Part shown: in pieces, positions 27,486-34,429 of the stretch | How positions within the stretch are numbered: position 1 is the stretch's first letter | How the letters are laid out: each line of letters starts with the position of its first letter | Source: DSPP01 sp964607165 | Lineage (GTDB): Bacteria > Zixibacteria > MSB-5A5 > DSPP01 | Assembly: GCA_964607165.1 (NCBI GenBank) | Contig: CAZSIT010000004.1 | Location: forward strand, 58,438-122,437 | Length of the DNA: 64,000 nt | Direction: 5' to 3' | Translations under genes and position numbers: made by a program | The notes under the pieces: model-generated | What the model was told of the DNA's origin: nothing | Seen by the model: only the letters and a program-made list of their open reading frames with translations | The model's database searches: none

Positions 27486-27522
27486 TAAAAAAAGATCCAC
27501 CCAGTTAGCTAAAACTGAGTGG
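27486..27522 (-). terminator. Terminator-like hairpin in the ugd leader (possible attenuator)
   Basis: Read on the minus strand, TCCACTCAGTT pairs with AACTGGGTGGA (10 of 11) around a short loop and is followed by seven Ts. The T-run directly abuts the AGGAGA ribosome site of ugd. It could stop readthrough from ntrC or act as an attenuator. Confidence 0.6.
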
Positions 27523-27561
27523 ACCGATAAATTCTCCCTCCACCACTCATTTCATTGTTAT

Positions 27562-27577
27562 CTCAAAAATCGTGCCT
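27562..27577 (-). promoter_or_regulatory. Sigma-54 (-24/-12) promoter candidate for ugd
   Basis: Minus strand reads AGGCACGATTTTTGAG, matching TGGCACG-N4-TTGCW with GG and the TTG at the correct 10-base spacing; the -12 C is A. It faces ugd, 85 bases from its start, and the gene upstream encodes a sigma-54 activator. Confidence 0.55.
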
Positions 27578-27656
27578 AAATCCAACTTACATATTAACTC
27601 ATTGCGGAATAACGTAATACCGAAAATTATTATTTGTTAAAATTGTGAAAATATTT

Positions 27657-27690
27657 GTTTATTTCAACCAATCGGTTTATTTCAACCAAT
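27657..27690 (-). repeat. Two direct copies of a 16-base box, candidate enhancer site
   Basis: ATTGGTTGAAATAAAC occurs twice on the minus strand (27690-27675 and 27672-27657), period 18, about 80-130 bases upstream of the sigma-54-like promoter. That is where activator-binding sites usually lie. It sits between the ntrC-like stop and the promoter. Confidence 0.5.
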
Positions 27691-27695
27691 TAGTA

Positions 27696-29087
27696 TTATA
27701 AGCCGAATTTCTGGATTCGGTAGCGCAGCGCTTCGCGCCCAAGCTTCAATTTCCGGGCCGCTTCGGAAACGTTACCTTCCGACTCTTCGAGGGCCCGCAC
27801 AATCAATTGCTTTTCGACTTCTTCGATATCTATGCCGTCCGGCCCGAACTCAACCTTTACTTTCGAATCGCCGCTCACTTTAACCGTGGAAACCGTTTCA
27901 GCCTGCAGTCGCAAATCGGCCGGTTCGATGGTTGCGCCGCTAGAAAACAGGGCCGCCTTTTCCATCAACTGGCGCAGTTCGCGCACGTTTCCCGCCCAGC
28001 GGTAGTCCAAAAGCGCCCTGCCGGAGGCCTCACTTAGGCGATGTTTTGATTTGTTACCGGCGGCCTGCGCCGCCGCCTTATCAAGAAAGTGCTGCGCCAG
28101 CAAAAGTATGTCGTTCGCTCTTTCCCTCAGGGGGGGGAGGGTGGCGGTTACGTGATTCAACCGGTAGAAAAGATCCTGCCGGAACTGGCCCGATTGGACC
28201 GCTTCCGTCAGGTTCCGGTTGGTGGCGGCGATAATGCGCACGTCTATGGAAATGTCCCGCAGCCCGCCGAGATGGCGCAGTTTTTTCTGCTCAATCAGGC
28301 GCAAAAGCTTGGCCTGCGATTCGAGCGGCAAATCGCCGATTTCGTTTAGAAATAAGGTGCCCCCTTCGGCCACCTCCGCCAGCCCCCGTTTTGACTGCCG
28401 GGCATCGGTAAAAGCCCCTTTTTCGTGGCCGAAGAGTTCCCCTTCCTCCAATCCCCTCGGCAAAGTCGGGCAGTTCACCTCGATGAAAGGCGCACTGGCG
28501 AAGGTACTTCGGTAGTGCAAGAGCCGGGCAACCAAATCTTTTCCCGTTCCGGTCTCCCCCAAAATCAGAACCGGCGGCAAATCGGAAACCCGGGCCACCG
28601 CAAGCCCGGAAAGTTTTTTGATAAATGCCCGCACCTCCCGCGCCGGCGGACTCTCCCCCAGAAATTCTTCCTCTCCGAGCTGTTCCGCCTCCCGCTTTTG
28701 ATAAAAGGAAACCGTCCGCGCCAGCCGGGCGTGCGCCAGCGCCCGCTCGATGGCAATCGCCACCTCGTCGGTGTCCAGCGGCTTGCGCAAAAAATCAATA
28801 GCTCCCAGCTGCATCGCCTCCACCGCCGAAGCGATGGTGCCGTAGGCGGTGACGATGATGACCAGGATGTTGGGGTCGATTTCCCGGATTTTCTTTAACG
28901 TTTCCAAACCGGAAAGCCCTGGCAGCTGCATATCCAGAAGCACGATGTCCGGAAAAAGTTTTTCCAAAAGGGACAATCCTTCTTCGGCCGTTCCGACTGC
29001 CGAGGCCTCGTGACCCCTTTGTGAAAGGGCCCGGGAAAGCGAGCGCCCCAGCAAAATTTCATCGTCGATAATCAGTATCTGCGCCAT
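27696..29087 (-). CDS. NtrC-family sigma-54-dependent response regulator
   Basis: 463 aa. Receiver domain with phospho-acceptor Asp52 (VLLDMQLPG); AAA+ domain with Walker A GETGTGKD, sigma-54 contact loop GAFTDA (GAFTGA with Asp for Gly) and DVRIIAATNR; Fis-type helix-turn-helix at the C-terminus (GNVSEAARKLKLGREALRYR). It activates sigma-54 promoters after phosphorylation by the kinase encoded directly upstream, whose stop abuts its ATG. The nearest target is probably ugd, which has a -24/-12-like site and two upstream direct repeats. The Asp in the GAFTGA loop is a tolerated variant in some relatives but worth noting. Confidence 0.9.
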   Translation of the reverse strand: MAQILIIDDEILLGRSLSRALSQRGHEASAVGTAEEGLSLLEKLFPDIVLLDMQLPGLSGLETLKKIREIDPNILVIIVTAYGTIASAVEAMQLGAIDFLRKPLDTDEVAIAIERALAHARLARTVSFYQKREAEQLGEEEFLGESPPAREVRAFIKKLSGLAVARVSDLPPVLILGETGTGKDLVARLLHYRSTFASAPFIEVNCPTLPRGLEEGELFGHEKGAFTDARQSKRGLAEVAEGGTLFLNEIGDLPLESQAKLLRLIEQKKLRHLGGLRDISIDVRIIAATNRNLTEAVQSGQFRQDLFYRLNHVTATLPPLRERANDILLLAQHFLDKAAAQAAGNKSKHRLSEASGRALLDYRWAGNVRELRQLMEKAALFSSGATIEPADLRLQAETVSTVKVSGDSKVKVEFGPDGIDIEEVEKQLIVRALEESEGNVSEAARKLKLGREALRYRIQKFGL

Positions 29088-30524
29088 CTATTTCTCCTCG
29101 CGCCAGAGGGGCAGGGTAATGAATACCTTGGTTCCTTCCCCCACGCGGCTCTCCACTTTAATTTCCCCGCCGTGCAAATCGACGATTTTTTTCGCCTGCG
29201 CCAGCCCCAAACCGGTTCCGGCCGGCTTGTCGGTGACGAACGGCTTAAAAACCCGCTCCAGCATTCCCGCCGGTATTCCTTTCCCCGTGTCGGAAATCGA
29301 AAGGGTCGCCGCGCGGCCATCCGCCATTGCCTGAATAGTCAAACTTCCCCCTTTATCCATCGCTTCCGCCGCGTTGACAATAATCGCGGAGAGAACCTGT
29401 TCCAGCAAGGCCGGGTCGGCCGCTACCGGTGGAACCTGGTCTATTTTGTTTTCCACCGCAATTTTTCTGGCCTGCAGCTGCGCCTCGCTTAAGCGCAGGC
29501 AATCGGCAATCAACGCCGAAAGCTCGGTTCTCGCCGGCTCCACCGCCAGCGGCCGGGCAAATCCCAAAAGCCGTTGAATCCAGACGTCCAGTTTATCCAC
29601 CGACAGGATAATGTCCTCGAGCGATTCTTTGGCCGCCGGCTCTTCCTTGCATTCCGCCAGCATCACCTGCGCCGCGGCGCGAATGCCCGCCAAAGGATTT
29701 CTGATGTTGTGGGCGGCGAAGGAAGCCAGCTCCCCCATGGCTGCCAGCCGCTCCTGCGCTCGCAGTTTATGCTCATAGTTTTTTAAGTCCTCCGCCATCC
29801 GGTTGACCGACCCCGCCAGTTCGCCCCATTCGTCCTTCGAGCGAACTAAAACTTTCGCTTCAAAATCCCCCCGGCTGATTTTGGAGGTGACCCGCCCGAC
29901 TTCCGCGATGGGCCCCGCCAGCCAGCGCTGCAGGAAAAAAACGGTTGTCAGAAGCTGCGCCAAAGCCAAGACCGCCGCTCCTCCCGCCAGATAGACAATC
30001 AAATTTCCGGAACGGGCCGCGGCGGCGAGCGCTTCCTGCTCCAAACCCTGATAGTACTGGTTCAAAACTGCCACGTCGGAGGTAACCTCATCCCCGATTT
30101 CGTCCAACTTCTCGGCCGCATCCGCTTTCGGGTTCTGCCGGGTCTGCGCCAACGGCACAAAAATGTTGCCGGCAAAATAAACCAGTTCCTTCTGGGTCTC
30201 TGCGAGGGCTTCGAGATGGTCGGTCTCTTCCGGCGTTTTGGCCGAACCTTTGAGCTTTGCCATCTGCTCTTCCACCCGCTTTTGAATTTCCTCAAATTCC
30301 TTTTTGGCGCCCCGGTCGCCGGAAATAAAATCCGTTCCGGCGGCAATCTGGCGGAAAATATCGGCCCGCAGCCGCTCCGCGGCGATCCCTTGACTATAGG
30401 CACGGGTTAGCTCGGAGGCAGCCCGCCGCCAGCGTTCGGCCGACCAATAGGCCGCCGCGCCGGCAAACACAACGAGCAAAAGCAAAAAAAGATAGCTTGA
30501 GGTAAGCTTGGAGCGGATGCTCAT
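29088..30524 (-). CDS. NtrB-like membrane sensor histidine kinase with HAMP
   Basis: 478 aa from the ATG at 30524, which overlaps the epimerase stop by 4 bases. Membrane segment ~9-30, a helical periplasmic sensor (~35-170), second membrane segment ~178-198, then HAMP (~200-255). The HisKA helix has FAAHNIRNPLAGIRAA with the phospho-His in AHNIRNP, and the HATPase domain has IIVNAAEAMDKGGS, ISDTGKGIPAG and GTGLGLAQAKKI. It forms a two-component pair with the abutting NtrC-type gene. What it senses is not evident; a four-helix periplasmic domain often reads envelope state or small ligands. Confidence 0.9.
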   Translation of the reverse strand: MSIRSKLTSSYLFLLLLVVFAGAAAYWSAERWRRAASELTRAYSQGIAAERLRADIFRQIAAGTDFISGDRGAKKEFEEIQKRVEEQMAKLKGSAKTPEETDHLEALAETQKELVYFAGNIFVPLAQTRQNPKADAAEKLDEIGDEVTSDVAVLNQYYQGLEQEALAAAARSGNLIVYLAGGAAVLALAQLLTTVFFLQRWLAGPIAEVGRVTSKISRGDFEAKVLVRSKDEWGELAGSVNRMAEDLKNYEHKLRAQERLAAMGELASFAAHNIRNPLAGIRAAAQVMLAECKEEPAAKESLEDIILSVDKLDVWIQRLLGFARPLAVEPARTELSALIADCLRLSEAQLQARKIAVENKIDQVPPVAADPALLEQVLSAIIVNAAEAMDKGGSLTIQAMADGRAATLSISDTGKGIPAGMLERVFKPFVTDKPAGTGLGLAQAKKIVDLHGGEIKVESRVGEGTKVFITLPLWREEK

Positions 30525-31462
30525 TTTGAAAAAATTCCGGAGCCCTTGAACCAAAGCACCGTCTCCGCCAACGTTTTGGAGAAACCCGCCTTGGGCGAAA
30601 ACCCCAGCACTTTTTTAGCCCGCGCCAAATCCGCCCAGGTGTGTAAAACGTCTCCCTGCTTTCGGAGGGAAAACTCCGGTCGGGCACGGGTGTCCAAAGT
30701 TTTCTGGATTTCGGCAAAAAGCCTGTTGACCGAAAGCCGTTTGCCGGAGCCGACGTTGAAAACCCCGCCGACCGCTTTTTTCGAACGGACCGCCAATTCG
30801 GCCGCCCGGACGACGTCGCCGACATAAACGAAATCCCGTGTCTGGTTCCCGTCGCCGTAGATGGTCGGCGTCTGCCCGGTTAACAAACAGTGGGTGAAGT
30901 TCGGAATGGCGTTGGCGTATTGTGAAAAGGGATTCTGCCTTGGGCCATAGACATTGAAAAGCCGTAAAGCCACGGTTTCGAGTTTATAAAGCCGCCAGTA
31001 TAGCGAGCAAAGCTCCTCCCCCATCAACTTGGTCAAAGCATAGGGAGACTCCGGCAATACAGGAAAGGTTTCCTTGAAGGGCAGTTTTGGGTATTCGCCG
31101 TATACGGCGGAGGAGGAGATGAAAACCACCCGCCGGACTCTGGCGCGCCGAGCCGCCTCAAGAACATTGTAGGTCCCCTTTAGATTCACTTCCCAGGTCG
31201 TCTGCGGATCTTCCAGCGAAGTGAGCACCGAGACCACCGCCGCCAGATGAAAAACCGTATCGGCCCCGGCGATGACCTGTTCGACCAGTTCAAAATCCCG
31301 CACATCTCCTTCGACCACTTCCGCTCCTCCTAAAACGGATAGGTTTTCTATTCGCCCAGAGGAGAAATTATCTAAAATGGTTACCGAATGCCCCTTTTTA
31401 AGCAGGGAAGCGGCGATATGTGAACCAATGAAACCGGCTCCTCCAGTTATAAAAACACGGAT
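30521..31462 (-). CDS. NAD-dependent nucleotide-sugar epimerase/dehydratase
   Basis: 313 aa extended short-chain dehydrogenase. Rossmann motif GGAGFIGSHIA, catalytic YxxxK in SPYALTKLMG and a C-terminal substrate loop FNVYGPRQNPFSQYANAIP, as in UDP-glucose 4-epimerases and WbpP-like enzymes. It makes a nucleotide sugar for the glycan operon. The start is unusual: AAGGAG at 31471-31476 points, with 8-base spacing, to an in-frame ATC codon at 31460-31462. The only upstream alternatives are TTG codons (for example at 31531) without a ribosome site. It overlaps the kinase gene by ATGA. Confidence 0.85.
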   Translation of the reverse strand: MRVFITGGAGFIGSHIAASLLKKGHSVTILDNFSSGRIENLSVLGGAEVVEGDVRDFELVEQVIAGADTVFHLAAVVSVLTSLEDPQTTWEVNLKGTYNVLEAARRARVRRVVFISSSAVYGEYPKLPFKETFPVLPESPYALTKLMGEELCSLYWRLYKLETVALRLFNVYGPRQNPFSQYANAIPNFTHCLLTGQTPTIYGDGNQTRDFVYVGDVVRAAELAVRSKKAVGGVFNVGSGKRLSVNRLFAEIQKTLDTRARPEFSLRKQGDVLHTWADLARAKKVLGFSPKAGFSKTLAETVLWFKGSGIFSK

Positions 31463-31825
31463 TGTATATTCTCCTTTATCATTTCTACTCAAGAAGCAGC
31501 CCAAAAAACATAGGATTTTATCACGCTGCAAAATATATATTTTTCAGAGACAAGCGCAAACTTATTGGTTTTGTTTAGTTGTCACTTGGTAGGCTGTTAC
31601 GGTAATGTTAAGGAAAGGCACTAGCCATAGCTGACGGCATTTTCTAACAGTTCTGATGCCAAGGGCTTATCTGTTCGGAAGCGGATGGTATCCCAAAAAC
31701 TAGAAATGGTCGGTAGATAACGAAACTTAGGTTTCGTCGCATTAGTTTTCCAGTTGAGTCCAGTGAAAGAATCCGCTCCATTTGTTCTTCCCGCATCCTG
31801 TTAAGAAACCCCGGTTCAACCTGTT

Positions 31826-31970
31826 CTCCAACGCGAATACTTTTGAGCGAGACATCGAACTGGTTCTCATTTCCCATCACATCGAGCGCATCGCCGACCA
31901 CGCCACCAATATCGCCGTGGATACCATCTGCTGTGCGGAAGGGCGCGCTGTCCGCCACCAACGCCGGAGA
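31826..31970 (+). pseudogene. phoU: phoU C-terminal remnant
   Basis: A single frame reads TFERDIELVLISHHIERIADHATNIAVD and then CAEGRAVRH, the hallmark C-terminal helix of PhoU (HLERIADHATNIAEDV...GxxxRH), the regulator of the Pst phosphate transporter. The rest of the gene, including the N-terminal repeat, is absent and the flanks do not match. It is a fragment, not a working gene, and lies near the right end of the island as the comM remnant lies near the left. Confidence 0.7.
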
Positions 31971-32331
31971 ATAATCAGAGTTCCAAACTGCCATGAATAT
32001 TTCAGGAGATTATTTGTAGGGTTCCTTTGCCAACTTCTCGTTGCTGGACAATATTTTCGTTCATGTTGGCACTTTGGCCATGCCTTACTGCAACAGAACC
32101 AACTCTATTGTGTTGAATTCGGTAGCCCAAAGAGCTAAGATCAGTCTTAGTACCGTCTCATGCAAGAAATGTATTGAACAGCGGTTTTTGAGACCGCTTG
32201 CCATTAACTCGAGAATTTTCAATCCATTCTATTTATTATGCCAAGCTGAAATGCTTCCGAATGTTACATCAAATTTCGAGAATGATTCAAAACGCCACTT
32301 TTCGCGACGGGAATACTCATAAAAACCGTGA

Positions 32332-32353
32332 ACCGTAGCAAACGTCGTAGCAA
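32332..32353 (+). repeat. Paired GTAGCAA boxes near the right island end
   Basis: ACCGTAGCAA (32332-32341) and GTCGTAGCAA (32344-32353), period 12, same strand and spacing as the pair at 11136-11157 near the other tRNA-Thr copy. Confidence 0.5.
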
Positions 32354-32436
32354 GGCCAAAAATGGAGCTTGAATCCGTGTCACGTAATCGGTCGGAATCG
32401 CTTGAGACGCAACAGGCTGGGCTTGCCAAATAAAAA

Positions 32437-32508
32437 AGCTGGCAGAGGGATTCGAACCCCCGACCGGCGGTTTACAAAACCGCTGCTCTACCCCTGAGCT
32501 ATGCCAGC
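32437..32508 (-). tRNA. tRNA-Thr (anticodon TGT)
   Basis: Complete cloverleaf on the minus strand: acceptor GCTGGCA/TGCCAGC, D arm, anticodon stem GCGGT/ACCGC with loop TTTGTAA giving TGT, and T arm with GGTTCGAATCC. The discriminator is T and CCA is not encoded. The last 46 bases of this region are duplicated at 10928-10973, so the gene is the probable integration site of the block between them. Confidence 0.95.
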
Positions 32509-32607
32509 GCGTCCGGCAGTAAATGTATCGGTTGAAAAGCGGGATGCCAAGGGGGAAATGGGTTGGAAGGAACTCCCGGCACAACAAAAAAAGGGTTTTC
32601 CTGCTGC

Positions 32608-32787
32608 TCAGCGACGATGGTTGCCCCTGCGTCGGCCCGGGCGCGTTTTCTTACTATCCCTCCGAATCGCGGTGGCCTGCCGCGCGCGGCCCGGGAGTCA
32701 GGTCGGGCAGAAGCTGAACCCGCGGTACTTGTGTCCGCGTGAGCAGGTCTTCCAGCCGCCCCGGTTTGGCTTCGGCATGGAGGCCAT
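32608..32787 (-). pseudogene. Small zinc-ribbon-like protein interrupted by an in-frame TGA
   Basis: Reading minus from 32787 (or 32778): NRGGWKTCSRGHKYRG, then FSFCPT, a TGA at 32700-32698, then LPGRARQATAIRRD and a basic tail ending in NHRR at 32610. The pattern C-x2-GH-Y ... CPxC-xPGR is that of short zinc-ribbon proteins, with the fourth ligand expected exactly where the TGA falls. Either a nonsense mutation has truncated it to 29 aa, or TGA is recoded; I favour mutation. The remaining part of 32509-32807 shows nothing else. Confidence 0.4.
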
Positions 32788-32808
32788 CAGGGGTCGAGGG
32801 GTCGTTGC

Positions 32809-33435
32809 TTATTTGGCATGTCGGGTGAGGCGCAGTTCCAGATGCCGCTTAACGTCCGGCCATTCAGCGGCCAGTATGCTGTACATTACCGAGTCCCGCA
32901 CGGTGCCGTCGCGACGGATTCCGTGGTGGCGGATGACGCCTTCCTTTTTGGCCCCCAACGCCTCGATGGCCCGCTGGGACGCGAAGTTGAAATTATCGGT
33001 CCTTAAGCCGACCACTTTGCAGCCCACCGTGTCGAAAGCATGGCGGAGCAAAAGCAGTTTGCAGCCGGTGTTGATGTGGCTCTTTTGCCAACTTTTCGCG
33101 TACCAGGTATAGCCGATTTCGACCCGGTCAATGGCGGGGAGGATATCGTGGTAGCGGGTGCTGCCGATGATTTGGCCGGAGGTCAATTCCCTAACGACCC
33201 AGGGGAGCATATGGCCGTCTTTTTGGCCGGCCAGCGCCTCAGCGATGTACGCCTCTGTTTTTTCCGGCTCCGGAATTGCGGTAAACCAGAGTTCCCAGAG
33301 TTTGCCATCGGCCGCCGCGGCGGCCAAGGCTTCTTTATGCTCTGGAGTTAACGACTCCAGCCGGACGCCGTGCCCTTCGAGCGTGACGGGGAAAAGCGAA
33401 ATCACTTTTTCCACTGCGCGGTGGGGTGAAGGCAC
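32809..33435 (-). CDS. GNAT acetyltransferase, RimJ/RimL type
   Basis: 208 aa. RimJ/L pattern: GVRLESLTPEHKEAL at the N-terminus, YIAEALAGQ, then WVVRELTSGQIIGSTRY, VEIGYTWYAKSWQKSHIN (beta-4 and the acetyl-CoA pocket) and LRTDNFNFASQRAIEALGA. It N-acetylates an amino group, possibly of a protein N-terminus or an amino sugar; the substrate is unknown. The first codon taken is GTG at 33435, but GTG at 33414 is also possible and neither has a clear ribosome site. It follows a fragment resembling the end of cysS. Confidence 0.8.
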   Translation of the reverse strand: MPSPHRAVEKVISLFPVTLEGHGVRLESLTPEHKEALAAAAADGKLWELWFTAIPEPEKTEAYIAEALAGQKDGHMLPWVVRELTSGQIIGSTRYHDILPAIDRVEIGYTWYAKSWQKSHINTGCKLLLLRHAFDTVGCKVVGLRTDNFNFASQRAIEALGAKKEGVIRHHGIRRDGTVRDSVMYSILAAEWPDVKRHLELRLTRHAK

Positions 33436-33439
33436 CTTT

Positions 33440-33511
33440 CTAAAGTTTTTTCTTCCATTTCGTCCCCTGCGGGATGTCCTCGAGGATGATGCCCATTTCT
33501 TGAGTCAGGGG
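33440..33511 (-). pseudogene. Duplicated 3' end of cysS
   Basis: On the minus strand the last codons read MGIILEDIPQGTKWKKKL followed by a stop, nearly identical to the C-terminus of the CysS encoded at 34430 (MGIILEDTPQGTKWKKRL). The DNA matches at roughly 80 percent over ~65 bases. No other part of cysS is present here, so this is a detached copy. It and the true cysS end flank the hydrolase gene as direct repeats. Confidence 0.65.
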
Positions 33512-33604
33512 TAGCTTTGCGCCGTTTCCCGGACAACGAATCAGGCCACAGACTGCTTCTCGCACGGCAGCGGGCGGCATAGCCCGGGTTTCCGCTGTCT
33601 TGCT

Positions 33605-34411
33605 TCAAGCCAGCGCGTTGCCGAGGAATGCAAGCATGGCGGCGTTGAATTGCTCGGGCCTCTGCAGCGGCGCGAAGTGACTCACACCGGGAAGGTCGAT
33701 AAATTCTGCATTTGGAATGCTCCGAGCGAGATATTCGGCGTGTTCCCGCTTGATGAATTCATCCTGCTCGCTGTGCACAATCGCGACCGGCACGCAGATT
33801 TTTGCCAAATCATTCGCCGAATAATTGGGCTCCGTTTTCTGCATCCGGCCGACCGCGTCGGAAAATTCGTCGAATTGGTCCGGCGTGGCCGACAGCCGTT
33901 TGTAGTCCTGCGAGTGCCGGCTGAAGCACCGCTTGAGAACGGGGGTGAATTCAATTTCCTTTGCGCCGCTCGGGTCCATATTGCACGCAAAGAAAAACAC
34001 GCCGGCAACCCGTGCGGGAGCTTTCGCAGCAAGAATCAAGGCCGTGCACGCGCCGTCGCTCCAGCCCACCAAACCCGCCTTTTCAAGGCGCAAGGCATCC
34101 ATCACCGTCGAAACGTCGGATGCCATCTGCTCATACATAAACGGCCGCGCGTCGCGTGTGCTGCGGCCATGGCCGCGGCTGTCTATCAAAACGGAACTAT
34201 AGCCGCTTTTGACCAGCGCTGGAACTTGATAGCCCCAATTTCCGCTGTGGCCGAGGCCGCCATGCAGTAAGACCACGGGCGGGCCGGACCCGTACGTTGC
34301 GTACCAGATGCGGGCACCGTCGCATTCAACATGGCCTTGGTCATTGGCGACCGGCAACGGCACGGCGCCGTCCGCTTCAAACCTGCTCAAGTCGTCGTCG
34401 TAAGTTTCCAT
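33605..34411 (-). CDS. Alpha/beta-hydrolase fold enzyme
   Basis: 268 aa. Oxyanion-hole motif VVLLHGGLGHSGNW, nucleophile elbow GWSDG (Ser), Asp in IVHSEQDEFI and His in GVSHFAPLQRPE complete the triad. It is cytoplasmic with no signal peptide. The family covers esterases, lactonases, dehalogenases and prolyl peptidases; nothing in the sequence fixes the substrate. The gene stands between cysS and a stray copy of the cysS 3' end, suggesting it was inserted at this point by recombination. Confidence 0.85.
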   Translation of the reverse strand: METYDDDLSRFEADGAVPLPVANDQGHVECDGARIWYATYGSGPPVVLLHGGLGHSGNWGYQVPALVKSGYSSVLIDSRGHGRSTRDARPFMYEQMASDVSTVMDALRLEKAGLVGWSDGACTALILAAKAPARVAGVFFFACNMDPSGAKEIEFTPVLKRCFSRHSQDYKRLSATPDQFDEFSDAVGRMQKTEPNYSANDLAKICVPVAIVHSEQDEFIKREHAEYLARSIPNAEFIDLPGVSHFAPLQRPEQFNAAMLAFLGNALA

Positions 34412-34429
34412 AAGGATGTTTCCAAACTT

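Larger units (their letters stand above)
31463..32436. other. Right end of the island: mostly non-coding, degenerate
   Basis: About 970 bases with no intact gene. It holds a phoU remnant (~31826-31970) and the right pair of GTAGCAA boxes (32332-32353). Directly before the tRNA an ATG at 32321 (minus) opens an 18-codon ORF that stops. I see no integrase motif (HxxR...Y) on either strand; the rest looks like decayed sequence with several short open frames. Confidence 0.5.

Noticed and set aside
28400..28420. Loss of sigma-54 contact because GAFTGA reads GAFTDA
   Set aside because: GAFTDA occurs in otherwise normal family members, and the adjacent promoter evidence suggests the protein works; noted only in its entry.
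10974..32436. Prophage
   Set aside because: No capsid, terminase, portal, tail, lysis or integrase genes; contents are surface-glycan and secreted-protein genes.
31463..32436. Integrase gene or remnant next to tRNA-Thr
   Set aside because: I looked for the tyrosine-recombinase boxes (RxxR/HxxR...Y) on both strands and found none; only short ORFs and the phoU piece.
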